Counted from the first letter of the stretch, positions 44,018 through 54,034 are shown. The stretch is DNA of 64,000 nucleotides from Methylobacterium aquaticum (GCF_001043915.1 NZ_LABX01000092.1:1-64000), one strand, 5' to 3'. Made by a program: numbers and translations. Notes: generated by a model from the sequence alone, not told the origin.

Positions 44018-45035
44018 TTCCAAGGACTCTCTCTCGCGGGGCTCGGCCCTCCTCTCCGTCGAGAACCTCCAGGTCCATTTCCGCACGCCGGACGGGGTCA
44101 ACCGCGCGGTCGACGGCGTCTCCTTCGCCATTGGCGCCGGCGAGACCCTGGCGATCGTCGGCGAATCCGGCTGCGGCAAGTCGGTGACCTCGATGTCGAT
44201 CCTGCGGCTCCTGCCCGAGCCGCCGGCGCGGCTCTCCGGCGCGATCCGGTTCGAGGGGCGCGACCTGCTTCAGCTCTCCGAGCGCGAGATGCGCGCCATC
44301 CGCGGCAACGCCATCAGCGTGATCTTCCAGGAGCCGATGACCTCGCTCAACCCGGTGCTGACCGTGGGCCGCCAGATCGGCGAGACCCTGCGCCTGCACC
44401 AGGGTCTCTCGCGGAAGGACGCCGAGGAACGGGCGGTGGAGATGCTGACGCTGGTCGGCATCCCGGAGCCGCGGCGCCGGGTGCGGGAATACCCGCACCA
44501 GCTCTCCGGCGGCATGCGCCAGCGGGTGATGATCGCCATCGCGCTCGCCTGCTCGCCCAAGCTCCTCATCGCCGACGAGCCGACCACGGCGTTGGACGTG
44601 ACGATCCAGGCCCAGATCCTCGACCTGATGCGCGACCTCAAGAGCCGGGTCGGCGCCGCCATCATGCTGATCACCCACGATCTCGGCGTGGTGGCGGAGG
44701 TCGCCGACCGGGTGGTGGTGATGTATGCCGGCCGCAAGGTCGAGGAGGCGGCGGTCCGCGACCTCTTCCGCGCGCCCCGCCACCCCTATACGCGCGGCCT
44801 GATGGGCGCGGTGCCGCGCCTCGGCGCCGCCGAGCAGCCAGGCGCCCCCCAGCGCCTCGCCGAGATCCCCGGCATGGTGCCGAGCCTGAAGACCCGGATC
44901 GACGGCTGCGTCTTCGCCGGCCGCTGCCCCTCCGTCACCGATCTCTGCCGCAGCCACGCCCCGGCCCTGGAGCCGAAGGCGCCGGGCCATCTCGCCGCCT
45001 GCCATTATGCGCCGAAGGACGCGCTTGCCGCGTGA
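44010..45035 (+). CDS. ABC transporter ATPase, DppD/OppD type
   Basis: A 341-aa ATPase with Walker [10 protein letters not shown]-loop [12 protein letters not shown], signature [10 protein letters not shown], Walker B LLIADEPT and the H-loop ITHDLG. The C-terminal oligopeptide-transporter domain has the Cys cluster typical of these ATPases (C-x5-C-x6-C pattern in [10 protein letters not shown] and DLCRSH), which can bind an iron-sulfur cluster. ATG 44010 lies inside the 3' end of the permease gene. The stop overlaps the next gene by GTGA. Confidence 0.95.
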   Translation: MSDSKDSLSRGSALLSVENLQVHFRTPDGVNRAVDGVSFAIGAGETLAIVGESGCGKSVTSMSILRLLPEPPARLSGAIRFEGRDLLQLSEREMRAIRGNAISVIFQEPMTSLNPVLTVGRQIGETLRLHQGLSRKDAEERAVEMLTLVGIPEPRRRVREYPHQLSGGMRQRVMIAIALACSPKLLIADEPTTALDVTIQAQILDLMRDLKSRVGAAIMLITHDLGVVAEVADRVVVMYAGRKVEEAAVRDLFRAPRHPYTRGLMGAVPRLGAAEQPGAPQRLAEIPGMVPSLKTRIDGCVFAGRCPSVTDLCRSHAPALEPKAPGHLAACHYAPKDALAA

Positions 45036-46027
45036 GCACCCCGCTCCTTGCCGTCAACGACCTGCGCAAGCACTTCCTCCTCGGCGGCAGCCTGCTCGGC
45101 CGCGGCGCCCGCAGCCTCAAGGCGGTGGACGGCGTCTCCTTCACGGTGGAGAAGGGCGAGACCCTGTCCCTCGTCGGTGAATCCGGCTGCGGCAAGTCGA
45201 CGGTTGCCCGCAGCCTGATGCGGCTGTTTCCGCCGACTTCCGGCCAGGTCGTGCTCGGGGGCCAGCGCATCGACGATCTCTCGGCCGGGGCGCTGCGGCC
45301 CCTGCGCCGGCGGATCCAGATGGTCTTTCAGGATCCGTTTTCCTCGCTCAATCCGCGGATGCGGGTGCGCGACATCCTGGCTGAGCCGATCCGCAATTTC
45401 GGCCTCGCCCGAAATCGCGCCGATCTCGATGCGCGCCTCGCCGCCCTGATGGAGCGGGTCGGCCTGCCGCGGGAGGCGCTGTCGCGCTTTCCCCACGAAT
45501 TCTCCGGCGGCCAGCGCCAGCGCATCGGCATCGCCCGGGCGCTCGCCGCCGAGCCGGACCTGATCATCTGCGACGAGGCAGTCTCGGCCCTCGACGTCTC
45601 GGTCAAGGCGCAGATCGTCAACCTGCTGCAGGATTTGCAGAGGGAACTCGACCTGGCGCTCCTGTTCATCTCGCACGACCTCGCCATCGTCGAGCACATG
45701 ACCCACCGGGTGGCGGTGATGTATCTCGGCAAGATCGTCGAGATCGGCCCGCGCCGGGCGATCTTCCTGGCGCCGAAGCATCCCTATACCCAGGCCCTGC
45801 TCTCCGCCGTGCCGGTGCCGGAGCCCGATGCCGGGCGCACCCGCATCGTCCTGCGCGGCGACGTGCCGAGCCCGATCGACCCGCCGAGCGGCTGCCGCTT
45901 CCACACCCGCTGCCCGCACGCCTTCGACCGCTGCCGCATCGAGGAGCCGCGGCTCGACCCTGTCGGCGGCAACCACTTCGCAGCCTGTCACCTCGATGAT
46001 ACCGCCTTGCCGGCGCGGGCCGCATGA
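45032..46027 (+). CDS. ABC transporter ATPase, DppF/OppF type
   Basis: A 331-aa ATPase partner of the preceding gene product: Walker [22 protein letters not shown], signature EFSGGQRQR, Walker [14 protein letters not shown]-loop ISHDLA, and the C-terminal oligopeptide domain with [17 protein letters not shown] 45032 overlaps the upstream stop by four bases. The Walker B aspartate-glutamate pair is DE-A instead of DE-P, which is a tolerated variant. It closes the importer; the amidohydrolase gene follows after 37 bases. Confidence 0.95.
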   Translation: MSTPLLAVNDLRKHFLLGGSLLGRGARSLKAVDGVSFTVEKGETLSLVGESGCGKSTVARSLMRLFPPTSGQVVLGGQRIDDLSAGALRPLRRRIQMVFQDPFSSLNPRMRVRDILAEPIRNFGLARNRADLDARLAALMERVGLPREALSRFPHEFSGGQRQRIGIARALAAEPDLIICDEAVSALDVSVKAQIVNLLQDLQRELDLALLFISHDLAIVEHMTHRVAVMYLGKIVEIGPRRAIFLAPKHPYTQALLSAVPVPEPDAGRTRIVLRGDVPSPIDPPSGCRFHTRCPHAFDRCRIEEPRLDPVGGNHFAACHLDDTALPARAA

Positions 46028-46064
46028 TCGGTGTCTCATCGTGATCAAAGTCAGGGGAAGAGCC

Positions 46065-47204
46065 TTGCAGCATGAACTGATCCTGCGGGGCGCCCGCATC
46101 ATCGATCCGTCGCAGAACCACGACGGCCTCGCCGACGTCGCCTTCGCCAACGGCCTCGTCTCGGGCTTCGGCCGTGGTCTGCCCGCAGGGGAGGAGACCG
46201 AGGTTCGGGAGATGAACGGGGCGATCGTCACCCCGGGCCTCATCGACCTGCATACCCATGTCTATTGGGGCGGCACGTCGCTCGGCATCGATGCCGATGC
46301 GTTCTGCCGGCAGTCGGGCGTCACCACCTCGGTCGATACCGGCAGCGCCGGGCCCGGCAACTTCGCGGGCTTCCGCAAGCACGTGATCGAGCGGTCCGAG
46401 GCCCGGATCCTCGCCTATCTCCACGTCTCGTTCGCGGGCATCTACGGCTTCTCCAAGACCGTGATGGTCGGTGAGAGCCAGGACATGCGCCTGATGGCGC
46501 CCCGCGAGGCGGTGGCGGTGGCCGAGGCCAACCGCGACGTGGTCGTCGGCATCAAGGTTCGGGTCGGCGCCCATGCCTCGGGCGAGCAGGGGATCGCGCC
46601 CCTGGAGATTGCCCTCCAGGTCGCCGAGGAGACCGGGCTGCCGCTGATGGCCCATATCGACGAGCCGCCGCCGAGCTACGAGGCGGTCCTGGCGATGCTG
46701 CGCCCGGGCGACGTGCTGACCCATGCCTTCCGGCCGTTCCCGAACTCACCCGTCACCGCGCAGGGCGCCGTGAAGCCAGCGGTCCGTCAGGCGCGCGAAC
46801 GCGGCATCCTGTTCGACATCGGCCACGGCAAGGGCTCCTTCGCCTTCAAGACCGCCCGCGCCATGCTGGCCGGCGGCTTCCAGCCGGACACGATCTCGTC
46901 GGACGTTCATGCGCTCTGCATCGACGGCCCGGCCTTCGACCAGGTCACCACCATGTCGAAGATGCTCTGCCTCGGCATGAGCCTGACCGAGGTCGTCGCC
47001 GCCTCGACGATGAACGCCGCTCTGGCGCTCAAGCGCATGGAACACGGAAGCCTCAAGGTCGGGTCTCTCGGCGACGCGACGGTGCTCGCCGTGCGCGAGG
47101 GCGCGTTCGACTATGTCGACGTGCTGGGCGAGCACATGACCGGGGACCGGCGAATCACGTCGGACGGCGTGGTGCTGCGCGGACGGTGGTGGCATCCGGC
47201 GTAA
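46065..47204 (+). CDS. Amidohydrolase/deacetylase family metallohydrolase
   Basis: A 379-aa amidohydrolase-superfamily enzyme. The beta-sandwich start ELILRGARIIDP is followed by the metal-binding LIDLHTHVYWG, a GIKVRVGAHASG strand with a potential carboxylated Lys, and late PLMAHIDEPP and DTISSDVHALC with His and Asp ligands. It resembles the Atu3266/EF_0837 deacetylase subgroup, which removes N- or O-acyl groups from small molecules; this is from memory. TTG 46065 was chosen because AGGGGAAG sits at ideal spacing; GTG 46041 would add eight residues. It follows the importer by 37 bases, so it likely acts on the imported substrate. Confidence 0.85.
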   Translation: MQHELILRGARIIDPSQNHDGLADVAFANGLVSGFGRGLPAGEETEVREMNGAIVTPGLIDLHTHVYWGGTSLGIDADAFCRQSGVTTSVDTGSAGPGNFAGFRKHVIERSEARILAYLHVSFAGIYGFSKTVMVGESQDMRLMAPREAVAVAEANRDVVVGIKVRVGAHASGEQGIAPLEIALQVAEETGLPLMAHIDEPPPSYEAVLAMLRPGDVLTHAFRPFPNSPVTAQGAVKPAVRQARERGILFDIGHGKGSFAFKTARAMLAGGFQPDTISSDVHALCIDGPAFDQVTTMSKMLCLGMSLTEVVAASTMNAALALKRMEHGSLKVGSLGDATVLAVREGAFDYVDVLGEHMTGDRRITSDGVVLRGRWWHPA

Positions 47205-47278
47205 GCCTCGTTCCGCGGCCCGTCGCAGGCCGGGCCGGGACCGTTCCGTTGTCCCGCTCGGCGGGTCTTCGGCGGCGC

Positions 47279-47965
47279 TTACGACCGGAAGATCCGCGTA
47301 TATTGCGTCTCGTGCCGGAACGAGCCGAGATCGAGCCGCACGGTCGCGGTCCCGGCCTCGTCGAGCGGCCGGTCCTGGACGCTGCGCGCCAGGGCCGCGG
47401 CTCGCGGCATCAGGGCGGCGACCACCCGCGTGCCGGCGGTCTGGCCGACCGGAGCGAGGCGCAGGGACGCCGAGACGAGGTTTTGCAGGAAGGCCGCCAG
47501 ATAGGCCGCCAGCACCGTGCCGCGGTCGAGCCCGTGGGCGCCGGATGCGGCGCCGACCGCGACCGGATAGGCCACCGGCCCGTCGAGACGGGGCGCGAGT
47601 TCCGCGAGGCGCGGCACGTCCCAGGCGGCGCGGGTGGCATCGAGGAAGGAGCGGCCCTGCTGGCTGGTCTCGAGGTGCAGCTCCCGCGACGGGCTGAGCG
47701 CCAGGGCGAGGTCGTTGACGGCCACCAGCGCCTCGGCGTCCCCCGCCGCCGCGGCGGCATGGGCGTGAGCGGCCAGGATCGCGTCGCTGCGGCCGGCGCC
47801 GTGCTCCAGCACGTCGGCGAGCCAGTCGCGCAACGTCGCCTCGTCGCGCACGTCGCCGGCCTCCACCGCCCATTCGAGGCCGTGCGAATAGGCATAGGCG
47901 CCGACCGGATAGCCCGGCGAGAGCCAGGCCAGCAGCACCAGGGCGTCCGGGACCGCCTCAGCCAT
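47279..47965 (-). CDS. ureF: Urease accessory protein UreF
   Basis: A 228-aa all-helical UreF, which with UreD and UreG forms the complex that delivers nickel to the urease active site. The N-terminus [20 protein letters not shown] is the family hallmark, and the C-terminus ends near the conserved [12 protein letters not shown] 47965 overlaps the ureE stop by eight bases. It is the last urease gene in the window: downstream is the convergent amidohydrolase gene and not the expected ureG. Confidence 0.95.
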   Translation of the reverse strand: MAEAVPDALVLLAWLSPGYPVGAYAYSHGLEWAVEAGDVRDEATLRDWLADVLEHGAGRSDAILAAHAHAAAAAGDAEALVAVNDLALALSPSRELHLETSQQGRSFLDATRAAWDVPRLAELAPRLDGPVAYPVAVGAASGAHGLDRGTVLAAYLAAFLQNLVSASLRLAPVGQTAGTRVVAALMPRAAALARSVQDRPLDEAGTATVRLDLGSFRHETQYTRIFRS

Positions 47966-48461
47966 GGGCGTGGTCGTGCGGGTGGTCGTGATGATGGTGA
48001 GGCCCGTGCCCATGATCGTGCGCGTGCCCGCCCGCATAGGCGCCGCCCTCGGGCCGGAACGGCCGTTCCACCGGGGTCGCGGTGCCGCCCAGCCCCTCCA
48101 CCATCGCGGCGAGCACGTGGTCATGGGCGATCCAGAGCGCGTCGGTGCCGATCTCGGCCGGGATGTGCCGGTTGCCGATGTGCCAGATCAGCCGCTTCAA
48201 GGCGTGGTCGCTGGCGGCGCGGATCTCCAGAAGCCTCTCGGGCGCCGCCTCGACCCAGACCAGCCGCCCATCCTCCAGCCGGAGCGCGTCGCCGTCGTCG
48301 AGCATGACGGGCTCCGGCAGGTCGAGCAGGAAGGCGAGGCCGCCGACGCCGCGCATCGCCAGGCGGCGGCGGTGCCGGTCGCCGGAATCGAGCACGATGC
48401 GGTCGACGATCTCGCCTGCGGCGAGGGCGTCGCGGCGGATGACGCGGGTGGCGCGGATCAT
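47958..48461 (-). CDS. ureE: Urease nickel metallochaperone UreE
   Basis: A 167-aa UreE. The N-terminal peptide-binding domain leads to a metal-binding domain with [14 protein letters not shown]. The C-terminal ~24 residues are very His/Asp-rich (from [10 protein letters not shown] on), a nickel-binding tail found in many UreE proteins. It donates nickel to UreG for urease activation. The start is at 48461, 28 bases after ureC; the stop overlaps ureF. Confidence 0.95.
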   Translation of the reverse strand: MIRATRVIRRDALAAGEIVDRIVLDSGDRHRRRLAMRGVGGLAFLLDLPEPVMLDDGDALRLEDGRLVWVEAAPERLLEIRAASDHALKRLIWHIGNRHIPAEIGTDALWIAHDHVLAAMVEGLGGTATPVERPFRPEGGAYAGGHAHDHGHGPHHHHDHPHDHAHG

Positions 48462-48489
48462 GGGGTGAGGGGATCGCCTGTCAGGTCGT

Positions 48490-50217
48490 TCAGAACAGGA
48501 AGTAGCGCTGCGCCATCGGCAGCACCTCGGCCGGCTCGCAGACCAGCAACTCGCCGTCGGCGCGCACGTCGTAGGTCTCGGGGTCGACCTCGATCACCGG
48601 GGTGGCGTCGTTGTGGATCATGCTCTTCTTCGAGATGCCGCCGCGCACATTCTCGACCGCGACCAGCTCCTTCGCCACCCCGAGCTGTTCGCGAAGGCCC
48701 GCCTCGATCGCGGCCTTCGACACGAAGGTGAGGGCGGTCTTGGCCGGCACCCGCCCGAAGGCACCGAACATCGGGCGGTAATGCACCGGCTGCGGCGTCG
48801 GGATCGAGGCGTTGGGGTCGCCCATCGGCGCCGCCGCGATGGCGCCGCCCTTGAGGATCAGGTCGGGCTTCACGCCGAAGAAGGCCGGCGACCACAGCAC
48901 CAGATCGGCGAGCTTGCCGACCTCGACCGAGCCGATATGACGCGACAGGCCGTGGGCGATGGCCGGGTTGATCGTGTACTTGGCGACATAGCGCTTGGCC
49001 CGGGCGTTGTCGTTACCGGATGAGTCGCCCGGAAGCGCGCCGCGCTGGCGCTTCATCTTGTCGGCGGTCTGCCAGGTGCGGATGACGACCTCGCCGACCC
49101 GGCCCATCGCCTGGCTGTCCGACGACATCATCGAGAGCGCGCCGATGTCGTGCAGGATGTCCTCGGCGGCGATCGTCTCCTTGCGGATCCGGCTCTCGGC
49201 GAAAGCGAGATCCTCGGGAATCGACGGCGACAGGTGGTGGCACACCATCAGCATGTCGAGATGCTCGTCGATGGTGTTGCGGGTGAAGGGCCGCGTCGGG
49301 TTGGTGGAGGAGGGCAGCACGTTGGGCAGCCCCGCCACCTTGATGATGTCCGGCGCGTGGCCGCCGCCGGCGCCCTCGGTGTGGAAGGCGTGGATGGTGC
49401 GGCCCTTGAAGGCGGCGATCGTGTCCTCGACGAAGCCCGATTCGTTGAGCGTGTCGGTGTGGATCATCACCTGGATGTCGTGGGCGTCGGCCACCGACAG
49501 GCAGCAATCGATCGCCGCGGGCGTGGTGCCCCAATCCTCGTGCAATTTCAGCGCGCAGGCGCCGGCCCGGATCATCTCGACCAAACTGTCGGGCTTCGAG
49601 GCGTTGCCCTTGCCGGCAAAGGCCAGGTTCATCGGGAAGGCGTCGGCCGCCTCGATCATCCGGGCGATGTGCCAGGGGCCGGGGGTGCAGGTGGTGGCGA
49701 AGGTGCCGTGGGCCGGGCCCGTGCCGCCGCCGAGCATCGTGGTGACGCCGGAATTCAGCGCCTCGTCGATCTGCTGCGGGCAGATGAAGTGGATGTGGCT
49801 GTCGAAGCCGCCGGCGGTGAGGATCTTGCCCTCGCCCGCGATCACCTCGGTGCCCGGCCCGACCACGATGGTGACGCCGTCCTGGATGTCCGGGTTGCCG
49901 GCCTTGCCGAACGCCGCGATCCGCCCGCCCTTCAGCCCGACATCGCATTTCACGATGCCCCAATGGTCCAGCACCACCGCGTTGGTGATGACGGTGTCGA
50001 CGGCGCCGCCGGCATTGCTGGCCTGGCTCTGCCCCATCCCGTCGCGGATCACCTTGCCGCCGCCGAACTTCACCTCCTCGCCGTAGCGGGTGTGGTCGTG
50101 CTCGACCTCGATGACCAGCGAGGTGTCGGCGAGGCGGATGCGGTCGCCCTTGGTCGGCCCGAACATCGCCGCGTAGGCGGCGCGGGGGAGGCTGGCGGGT
50201 TTGGGGGTGTTGGACAT
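48490..50217 (-). CDS. ureC: Urease catalytic subunit alpha
   Basis: A 575-aa urease alpha subunit that hydrolyses urea to ammonia and carbamate at a dinickel centre. Visible active-site features: [14 protein letters not shown] (two His ligands), the carbamylated Lys in [20 protein letters not shown], and the flap His in [13 protein letters not shown]. Full length compared with family (about 570). ATG 50217 begins [10 protein letters not shown]. Its first ~53 codons are duplicated at 51080-51241. The normal partner ureAB lies about 1.6 kb upstream, separated by vapBC, the duplicate and an HD-hydrolase gene, so ureC may now need its own promoter. Confidence 0.97.
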   Translation of the reverse strand: MSNTPKPASLPRAAYAAMFGPTKGDRIRLADTSLVIEVEHDHTRYGEEVKFGGGKVIRDGMGQSQASNAGGAVDTVITNAVVLDHWGIVKCDVGLKGGRIAAFGKAGNPDIQDGVTIVVGPGTEVIAGEGKILTAGGFDSHIHFICPQQIDEALNSGVTTMLGGGTGPAHGTFATTCTPGPWHIARMIEAADAFPMNLAFAGKGNASKPDSLVEMIRAGACALKLHEDWGTTPAAIDCCLSVADAHDIQVMIHTDTLNESGFVEDTIAAFKGRTIHAFHTEGAGGGHAPDIIKVAGLPNVLPSSTNPTRPFTRNTIDEHLDMLMVCHHLSPSIPEDLAFAESRIRKETIAAEDILHDIGALSMMSSDSQAMGRVGEVVIRTWQTADKMKRQRGALPGDSSGNDNARAKRYVAKYTINPAIAHGLSRHIGSVEVGKLADLVLWSPAFFGVKPDLILKGGAIAAAPMGDPNASIPTPQPVHYRPMFGAFGRVPAKTALTFVSKAAIEAGLREQLGVAKELVAVENVRGGISKKSMIHNDATPVIEVDPETYDVRADGELLVCEPAEVLPMAQRYFLF

Positions 50218-50233
50218 GGCTGGCGCGGTCCGG

Positions 50234-50635
50234 TCAGGCGGGCATGGGTGAGAAGGTCGCGTCCCTCGCCGCAACGGCGTCGAAGGTGAAGGTCGTGGGC
50301 AGGCCGCGCTCCTGGTTGAGGCAGCCGATCAGGTAATCCTGGAAGCCGGCCTTGCCGGTGCGCCATTTCTCGACCGCTGCGGCAACGGCGGACCTGTCGG
50401 CGAGAACGATCGCACGGGAGGCCAGCAGCGTGTCGAGCATGGCGATGGCGTCCGCCTTCCCGAAGCCGTCCTGGCGCAGCACCGTCCAGACGAATTCGAG
50501 CAGGACGACCAGGTTGACGAAGGCCGGCTCCGCCCACCGATCGTCGCTTTCCAGCAGGGCGGCGGCGCGCGGAGATTGCCCGGGGTCGTCCTCGAGCGCG
50601 TAGCGAAGCAGAACGTTCGTATCGATCCCGATCAT
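50234..50635 (-). CDS. vapC: PIN-domain toxin VapC
   Basis: A 133-aa PIN ribonuclease. It starts with [16 protein letters not shown] (first catalytic Asp), contains an acidic LEFVWTVL (Glu) region and a late [11 protein letters not shown] (Asp). VapC toxins cut tRNA or rRNA when free of antitoxin. ATG overlaps the antitoxin stop by four bases (ATGA). It ends only 16 bases before ureC, so the pair is wedged directly upstream of the urease alpha gene. Confidence 0.9.
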   Translation of the reverse strand: MIGIDTNVLLRYALEDDPGQSPRAAALLESDDRWAEPAFVNLVVLLEFVWTVLRQDGFGKADAIAMLDTLLASRAIVLADRSAVAAAVEKWRTGKAGFQDYLIGCLNQERGLPTTFTFDAVAARDATFSPMPA

Positions 50636-50901
50636 CGACCCGACTTCGTGCGCTCGTCCTCGGCCAGGAGATAATCGCCGATCGGGTCGTCGCTGGCGGC
50701 GGCGGGCCGGGCCTGGGCGCGGGCGCGACGAGCGATGGTGCGCAAGTGGTGCAAGGCGTCGGGCTTTTGCAGCGTCGCGCGCCCGTCATCGTCCACGACC
50801 AGCGAAAGGCGCTCGCCCGGCGCGATGCCGAGAGCGTCGCGGGCCTCGACCGGGAGAGCGACATGTCCCTCCGGCGTGAGCGTGAGTGCGAAATGCCGCA
50901 T
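50632..50901 (-). CDS. vapB: AbrB-type antitoxin VapB
   Basis: An 89-aa protein with an N-terminal SpoVT-AbrB swapped-hairpin DNA-binding domain (LTLTPEGHVALPVEARDALG, then GERLSLVVDDDGR) and a C-terminal acidic/helical tail that would bind VapC. ATG 50901 has a strong GGGAGG upstream. It likely autorepresses the pair. The inverted repeats upstream (GCGTTGGC-AG-GCCAACGC near 50954-50971) could be its operator. Confidence 0.87.
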   Translation of the reverse strand: MRHFALTLTPEGHVALPVEARDALGIAPGERLSLVVDDDGRATLQKPDALHHLRTIARRARAQARPAAASDDPIGDYLLAEDERTKSGR

Positions 50902-50953
50902 GATGCCTCCCGCTTGATCAGACACGTATTCCGTGAGTGGCTAAGCAGGCTTG

Positions 50954-50971
50954 CGTTGGCAGGCCAACGCT
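50954..50971. promoter_or_regulatory. Inverted repeat upstream of vapBC (operator candidate)
   Basis: GCGTTGGC and its exact complement are separated by two bases, about 55 bases upstream of vapB. AbrB-type antitoxins commonly bind palindromes at their promoter. A second, weaker inverted repeat (TCGCCGAA...TTCGGCGA) lies near 51009-51035. Confidence 0.35.
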
Positions 50972-51079
50972 TCGCGCGCTTAGGCTCTTGTTTTGTCGCA
51001 GATTTTTATCGCCGAACCGGTGGCCACTTCGGCGAAATCGGCTTAGGCCCGGGATCGTACCGAAACGCGGGCCGCCGGT

Positions 51080-51241
51080 CTTGCCGCCGAACTTCACCTC
51101 CTCGCCGTAGCGGGTGTGGTCGTGCTCGACCTCGATGACCAGCGAGGTGTCGGCGAGGCGGATGCGGTCGCCCTTGGGTTGCCCGAACATCGCCGCGTAG
51201 GCGGCGCGGGGGAGGCTGGCGGGTTTGGCGGTATTCGACAT
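51080..51241 (-). pseudogene. Duplicated 5' fragment of ureC
   Basis: About 162 bases repeat the first ~53 codons of ureC (50217 downward) with few changes: [10 protein letters not shown] against [18 protein letters not shown] against MFGPTKGD, and one glycine codon fewer before the break. Homology ends near 51080; the frame then runs through unrelated sequence to a stop at 50918. The fragment's ATG at 51241 shares a base with the HD-hydrolase stop (TGATG), indicating this was the original ureC junction of the operon. The fragment cannot encode urease. Confidence 0.9.
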
Positions 51242-51801
51242 CAGACCGCTCCCCGCGCCGCGACGGCAGATTGATCGAAGATGGATTCGAGGGCCGCATT
51301 CGTGCCGCGGCATCCCGCGACGACGCTCTCGGCCCAGGTGACGTAATCGAGGATCCGCGCCTGGGCCCAGTCGGCAGGGGGACTTGCCACCAGGGAACGC
51401 AGGTTGCTGATCTTGTCGGCGATCTTGATCGCCTTGGCATCCGGCGACTTGTGTGGCGCCCGCGCGACTTGAAGACGCTTGCGCTCCGCCTTGGACAGTG
51501 ACGTGTCGTCGGTGACCTCGGCGACGAGGTCGGCGACTTTCGATCCGAACAGCTGCACCAGCTCGTCGTGCGTCGTCTCCGTGTCCTCGATCGTGTCGTG
51601 GAGCCAGCCGGCCGCGACCAGCCAAGCGTTCGGCTCCTCGACGCTCTCGGCGAGAAGCGTTGCCACCTCCGCGAGATGGTTCACGTAAGGCTCGCGCTCC
51701 GTGCCCTTCCTGCGCTGATCCGCGTGCCGCCGGGCCGCGAAGTCAGCGGCCCGCGTGACGAGCGCAACGTGTTCACGCAGGACCGTATCGGGGGGGCTCA
51801 C
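51241..51801 (-). CDS. HD-domain hydrolase, MESH1/RelA-SpoT-like
   Basis: A 186-aa HD-superfamily protein. The motif order matches the ppGpp hydrolase domain of small alarmone hydrolases: [17 protein letters not shown] (His), [11 protein letters not shown] (HD-x3-ED), then [14 protein letters not shown] (late Asp and Asn). There is no synthetase domain. It could hydrolyse (p)ppGpp or another nucleotide. The start is GTG 51801 overlapping the ureAB stop by four bases (GTGA), and its stop overlaps the truncated ureC start by one base, so it is built into the urease operon. Confidence 0.85.
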   Translation of the reverse strand: MSPPDTVLREHVALVTRAADFAARRHADQRRKGTEREPYVNHLAEVATLLAESVEEPNAWLVAAGWLHDTIEDTETTHDELVQLFGSKVADLVAEVTDDTSLSKAERKRLQVARAPHKSPDAKAIKIADKISNLRSLVASPPADWAQARILDYVTWAESVVAGCRGTNAALESIFDQSAVAARGAV

Positions 51802-52418
51802 AGAGCCCCCATCACGTCGCCCCGGAACCCGTAGACCGCGCGGGCGCCGCCCATCGGGATCAGCACCACCTCCCGGGTCGACCCCGGCTCGAAGCGCACC
51901 GCCGTGCCCGGTGCGATGTCGAGGCGCTGGCCGCGGGCCTTGTCGCGGTCGAAGCGGAGCGCCGGGTTGACCTCGAAGAAGTGGTAATGCGAGCCGACCT
52001 GGATCGGCCGGTCGCCGGTATTGGCGACCTCGATCACCGTGCGGGTCGAGCCCTCGTTGAACACGATCTCGCCGTCTGGCGTCGTCACCTCGCCCGGCAC
52101 GTCGGTGGCGGGGGTGCCGCGGATCGGGTGGTGGACGGTGACCAGCTTGGTGCCGTCCGGGAAGGTCGCCTCGACCTGGATGTCGTGGATCATCTCCGGC
52201 ACGCCCTCCATCACCTGGTCGGCGGTGAGGACCTGGGCGCCGAGGCGCATCAGCTCCGCCACGGTGCGGCCGTCGCGGGCGCCCTCGACCACGAAGTCGG
52301 TGATCAGCGCCACCGCCTCCGGGTGGTTGAGCTTCACGCCCCGGGACAGGCGGTTGCGGGCCACCATCGCCGCCATGGCGACGAGGAGCTTGTCCTTCTC
52401 GCGGGGTGTCAGCAGCAC
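51798..52418 (-). CDS. ureAB: Fused urease gamma-beta subunit
   Basis: A 206-aa fusion. Residues 1-100 are UreA (gamma): [32 protein letters not shown], and [24 protein letters not shown]. Residues ~103-206 are UreB (beta): [27 protein letters not shown] and GTAVRFEPG. Fusions of this type occur in several alphaproteobacteria and in Helicobacter. GTG 52418 has AGAGGAC at good spacing. It lies about 100 bases after ureD and is coupled to the HD-hydrolase gene. Confidence 0.95.
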   Translation of the reverse strand: MLLTPREKDKLLVAMAAMVARNRLSRGVKLNHPEAVALITDFVVEGARDGRTVAELMRLGAQVLTADQVMEGVPEMIHDIQVEATFPDGTKLVTVHHPIRGTPATDVPGEVTTPDGEIVFNEGSTRTVIEVANTGDRPIQVGSHYHFFEVNPALRFDRDKARGQRLDIAPGTAVRFEPGSTREVVLIPMGGARAVYGFRGDVMGAL

Positions 52419-52517
52419 GGGTGCGTCCTCTGGGTCACGGTTGCGTCCATCCTTCGCCGAGGCTCGGCCGCGAAGCAAGATTGTGCCGGCGCGAGCAGCC
52501 GAGCAAGAACCGAGCCG

Positions 52518-53372
52518 TCAGGTTTGCCACACCCGCGGCAGCGTCCGGCCGCGGAAGCCGTCGAGGATCCGGGCGGCGGCGAGCCGCAACGGACCGATCT
52601 CGGCGCCGAGCAGGCGCAGCACCAGCATCCCGTTCCAGGCGCTCGCGCCGGCCTCGACCGACAATGCCTCGCAGCCGGCGGCCCGGATCAGGTCGCGGGC
52701 CTGGTCGAGCCGGCTCTCGGCGTCGGGGGCGAGGTGGAGAAGCGTCGCCATCGCCCGGGCGCCGCCGGCCACGGCGCGCCTGGCGAGTGTCTCGGCGATG
52801 TCGCCGTCGAGGCGGAACGTGTCGGCATAGGCGAGCCGCCCGGCCCGGCGGATGCGCCAGGAATCGGTGAGCATCCCCGTCCGCATCACCTCGCCCCGGG
52901 CGGCGCGGCCGAAGACCAGGGCCTCGAACAGGGTGAGGCGCGCCTCCGCCGCCATCTCGGCGGCGAAGCTCCGGGCGAGGCGGGCGCCGTCGAACAGGAT
53001 CGTCTCCTGCGGCAGCCAGGTCAGGGCGGCGTCGGATTCGAGGGCGAGCGCCACGTCGAGCCGCGTCACCGGCCCGTCCGAGCGGTAGATCTTCTCCGCC
53101 GCCGTCGTGGTGAGCACCAGATCGGCTCCTGGACCCAGCCGGCCCTCGATCGTGAAGCGGTCGCCGCAGGCGATGCCGCCCGCGCTGTTGAGCAGGACAG
53201 CCTCCATCGGCGAAGGTCCCGGCTCGGGCCGCGGCAGGCGCAGGCGCAAGGGGCCGGCTTCGGCGAGATCGGTGATTCGGGTGGCACCGCCCGGCATCCG
53301 CGCGACCGTGAGCGCGACGTGCCCGATCGAGCGCTGGCGGCGGAGGGCGTCGGGGAGGGGGGAATGCGGCAT
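52518..53372 (-). CDS. ureD: Urease accessory protein UreD
   Basis: A 284-aa UreD/UreH, scaffold of the UreDFG maturation complex that binds apo-urease. Conserved blocks: LLNSAGGIACGDRF, TTTAAEKIYRS, WLPQETILFDGARLAR and the late helix. Length is typical. It is the first gene of the urease operon; the promoter must lie in the 209-base divergent gap towards the cupin gene. Confidence 0.95.
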   Translation of the reverse strand: MPHSPLPDALRRQRSIGHVALTVARMPGGATRITDLAEAGPLRLRLPRPEPGPSPMEAVLLNSAGGIACGDRFTIEGRLGPGADLVLTTTAAEKIYRSDGPVTRLDVALALESDAALTWLPQETILFDGARLARSFAAEMAAEARLTLFEALVFGRAARGEVMRTGMLTDSWRIRRAGRLAYADTFRLDGDIAETLARRAVAGGARAMATLLHLAPDAESRLDQARDLIRAAGCEALSVEAGASAWNGMLVLRLLGAEIGPLRLAAARILDGFRGRTLPRVWQT

Positions 53373-53581
53373 CGTGAGCTAGGAGGCGGGCGCGGGCGGC
53401 CCTCGGTCAAGCCACGCTTAGACCGCGCGACGGGTCCCGCAGGCAAGCCCCCGTTCCTCCACGATGTCGCGTCCTCCGCCCGCCGGACCGCATGCGCGTG
53501 CGGCGGAAAACCGAGAAACCCATGGGCCCGCCGCACCGGATGCGCGTAAGCTCCGCGCCGGTCACGCGGAGGGATTTCGCC

Positions 53582-54034
53582 ATGGACGAGCCGTCATCCG
53601 ATGCCACCTCATCCGGGACGGCCTGCCGGGTCGTGCGCCCGGGGGCCGACTATGTCGGCAAGCAGGCCCTGACCTACGCCCCGGCGGTCTCGGCCGAATC
53701 GGTGGGGTCCAAGGGGCTGCACATGCAGCTCGTCACCCTGCCGCCGGGGGCCCGCGCGAAGGCGCACTTGCACGAGGCGCACGAGACGGCGCTCCACGTG
53801 CTCTCCGGCGTCGCCGGCACCTGGTACGGCCCACGGCTGGAGCACCACCTGTGGAGCCGGGCGGGGGACTTCGTCTACATCCCGGCCGGGGTGCCGCACC
53901 TGCCCTACAATGCCAGCCGGACCGAGACCTGCACGGCGGTGATCGCCCGCACCGACCCGAACGAGCAGGAGAGCGTGGTGCTGCTGCCGGAACTCGATGC
54001 GTTGCGGCCACCGGAGGGGGACGTGATGGCGTAG
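53582..54034 (+). CDS. Cupin-domain protein
   Basis: A 150-aa single-domain cupin. Motif 1 is PPGARAKAHLHEAHETALH with metal ligands His, His, Glu, and motif 2 is GDFVYIPAGVPHLPYN, an exact match to the G-x5-P-x-G-x2-H-x3-N pattern. Substrate is unknown. ATG 53582 was chosen because GGAGGG lies at good distance; an earlier frame from 53492 adds a basic stretch. It is divergent to ureD and convergent to the M16 peptidase gene, with a hairpin between the two stops. Confidence 0.87.
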   Translation: MDEPSSDATSSGTACRVVRPGADYVGKQALTYAPAVSAESVGSKGLHMQLVTLPPGARAKAHLHEAHETALHVLSGVAGTWYGPRLEHHLWSRAGDFVYIPAGVPHLPYNASRTETCTAVIARTDPNEQESVVLLPELDALRPPEGDVMA

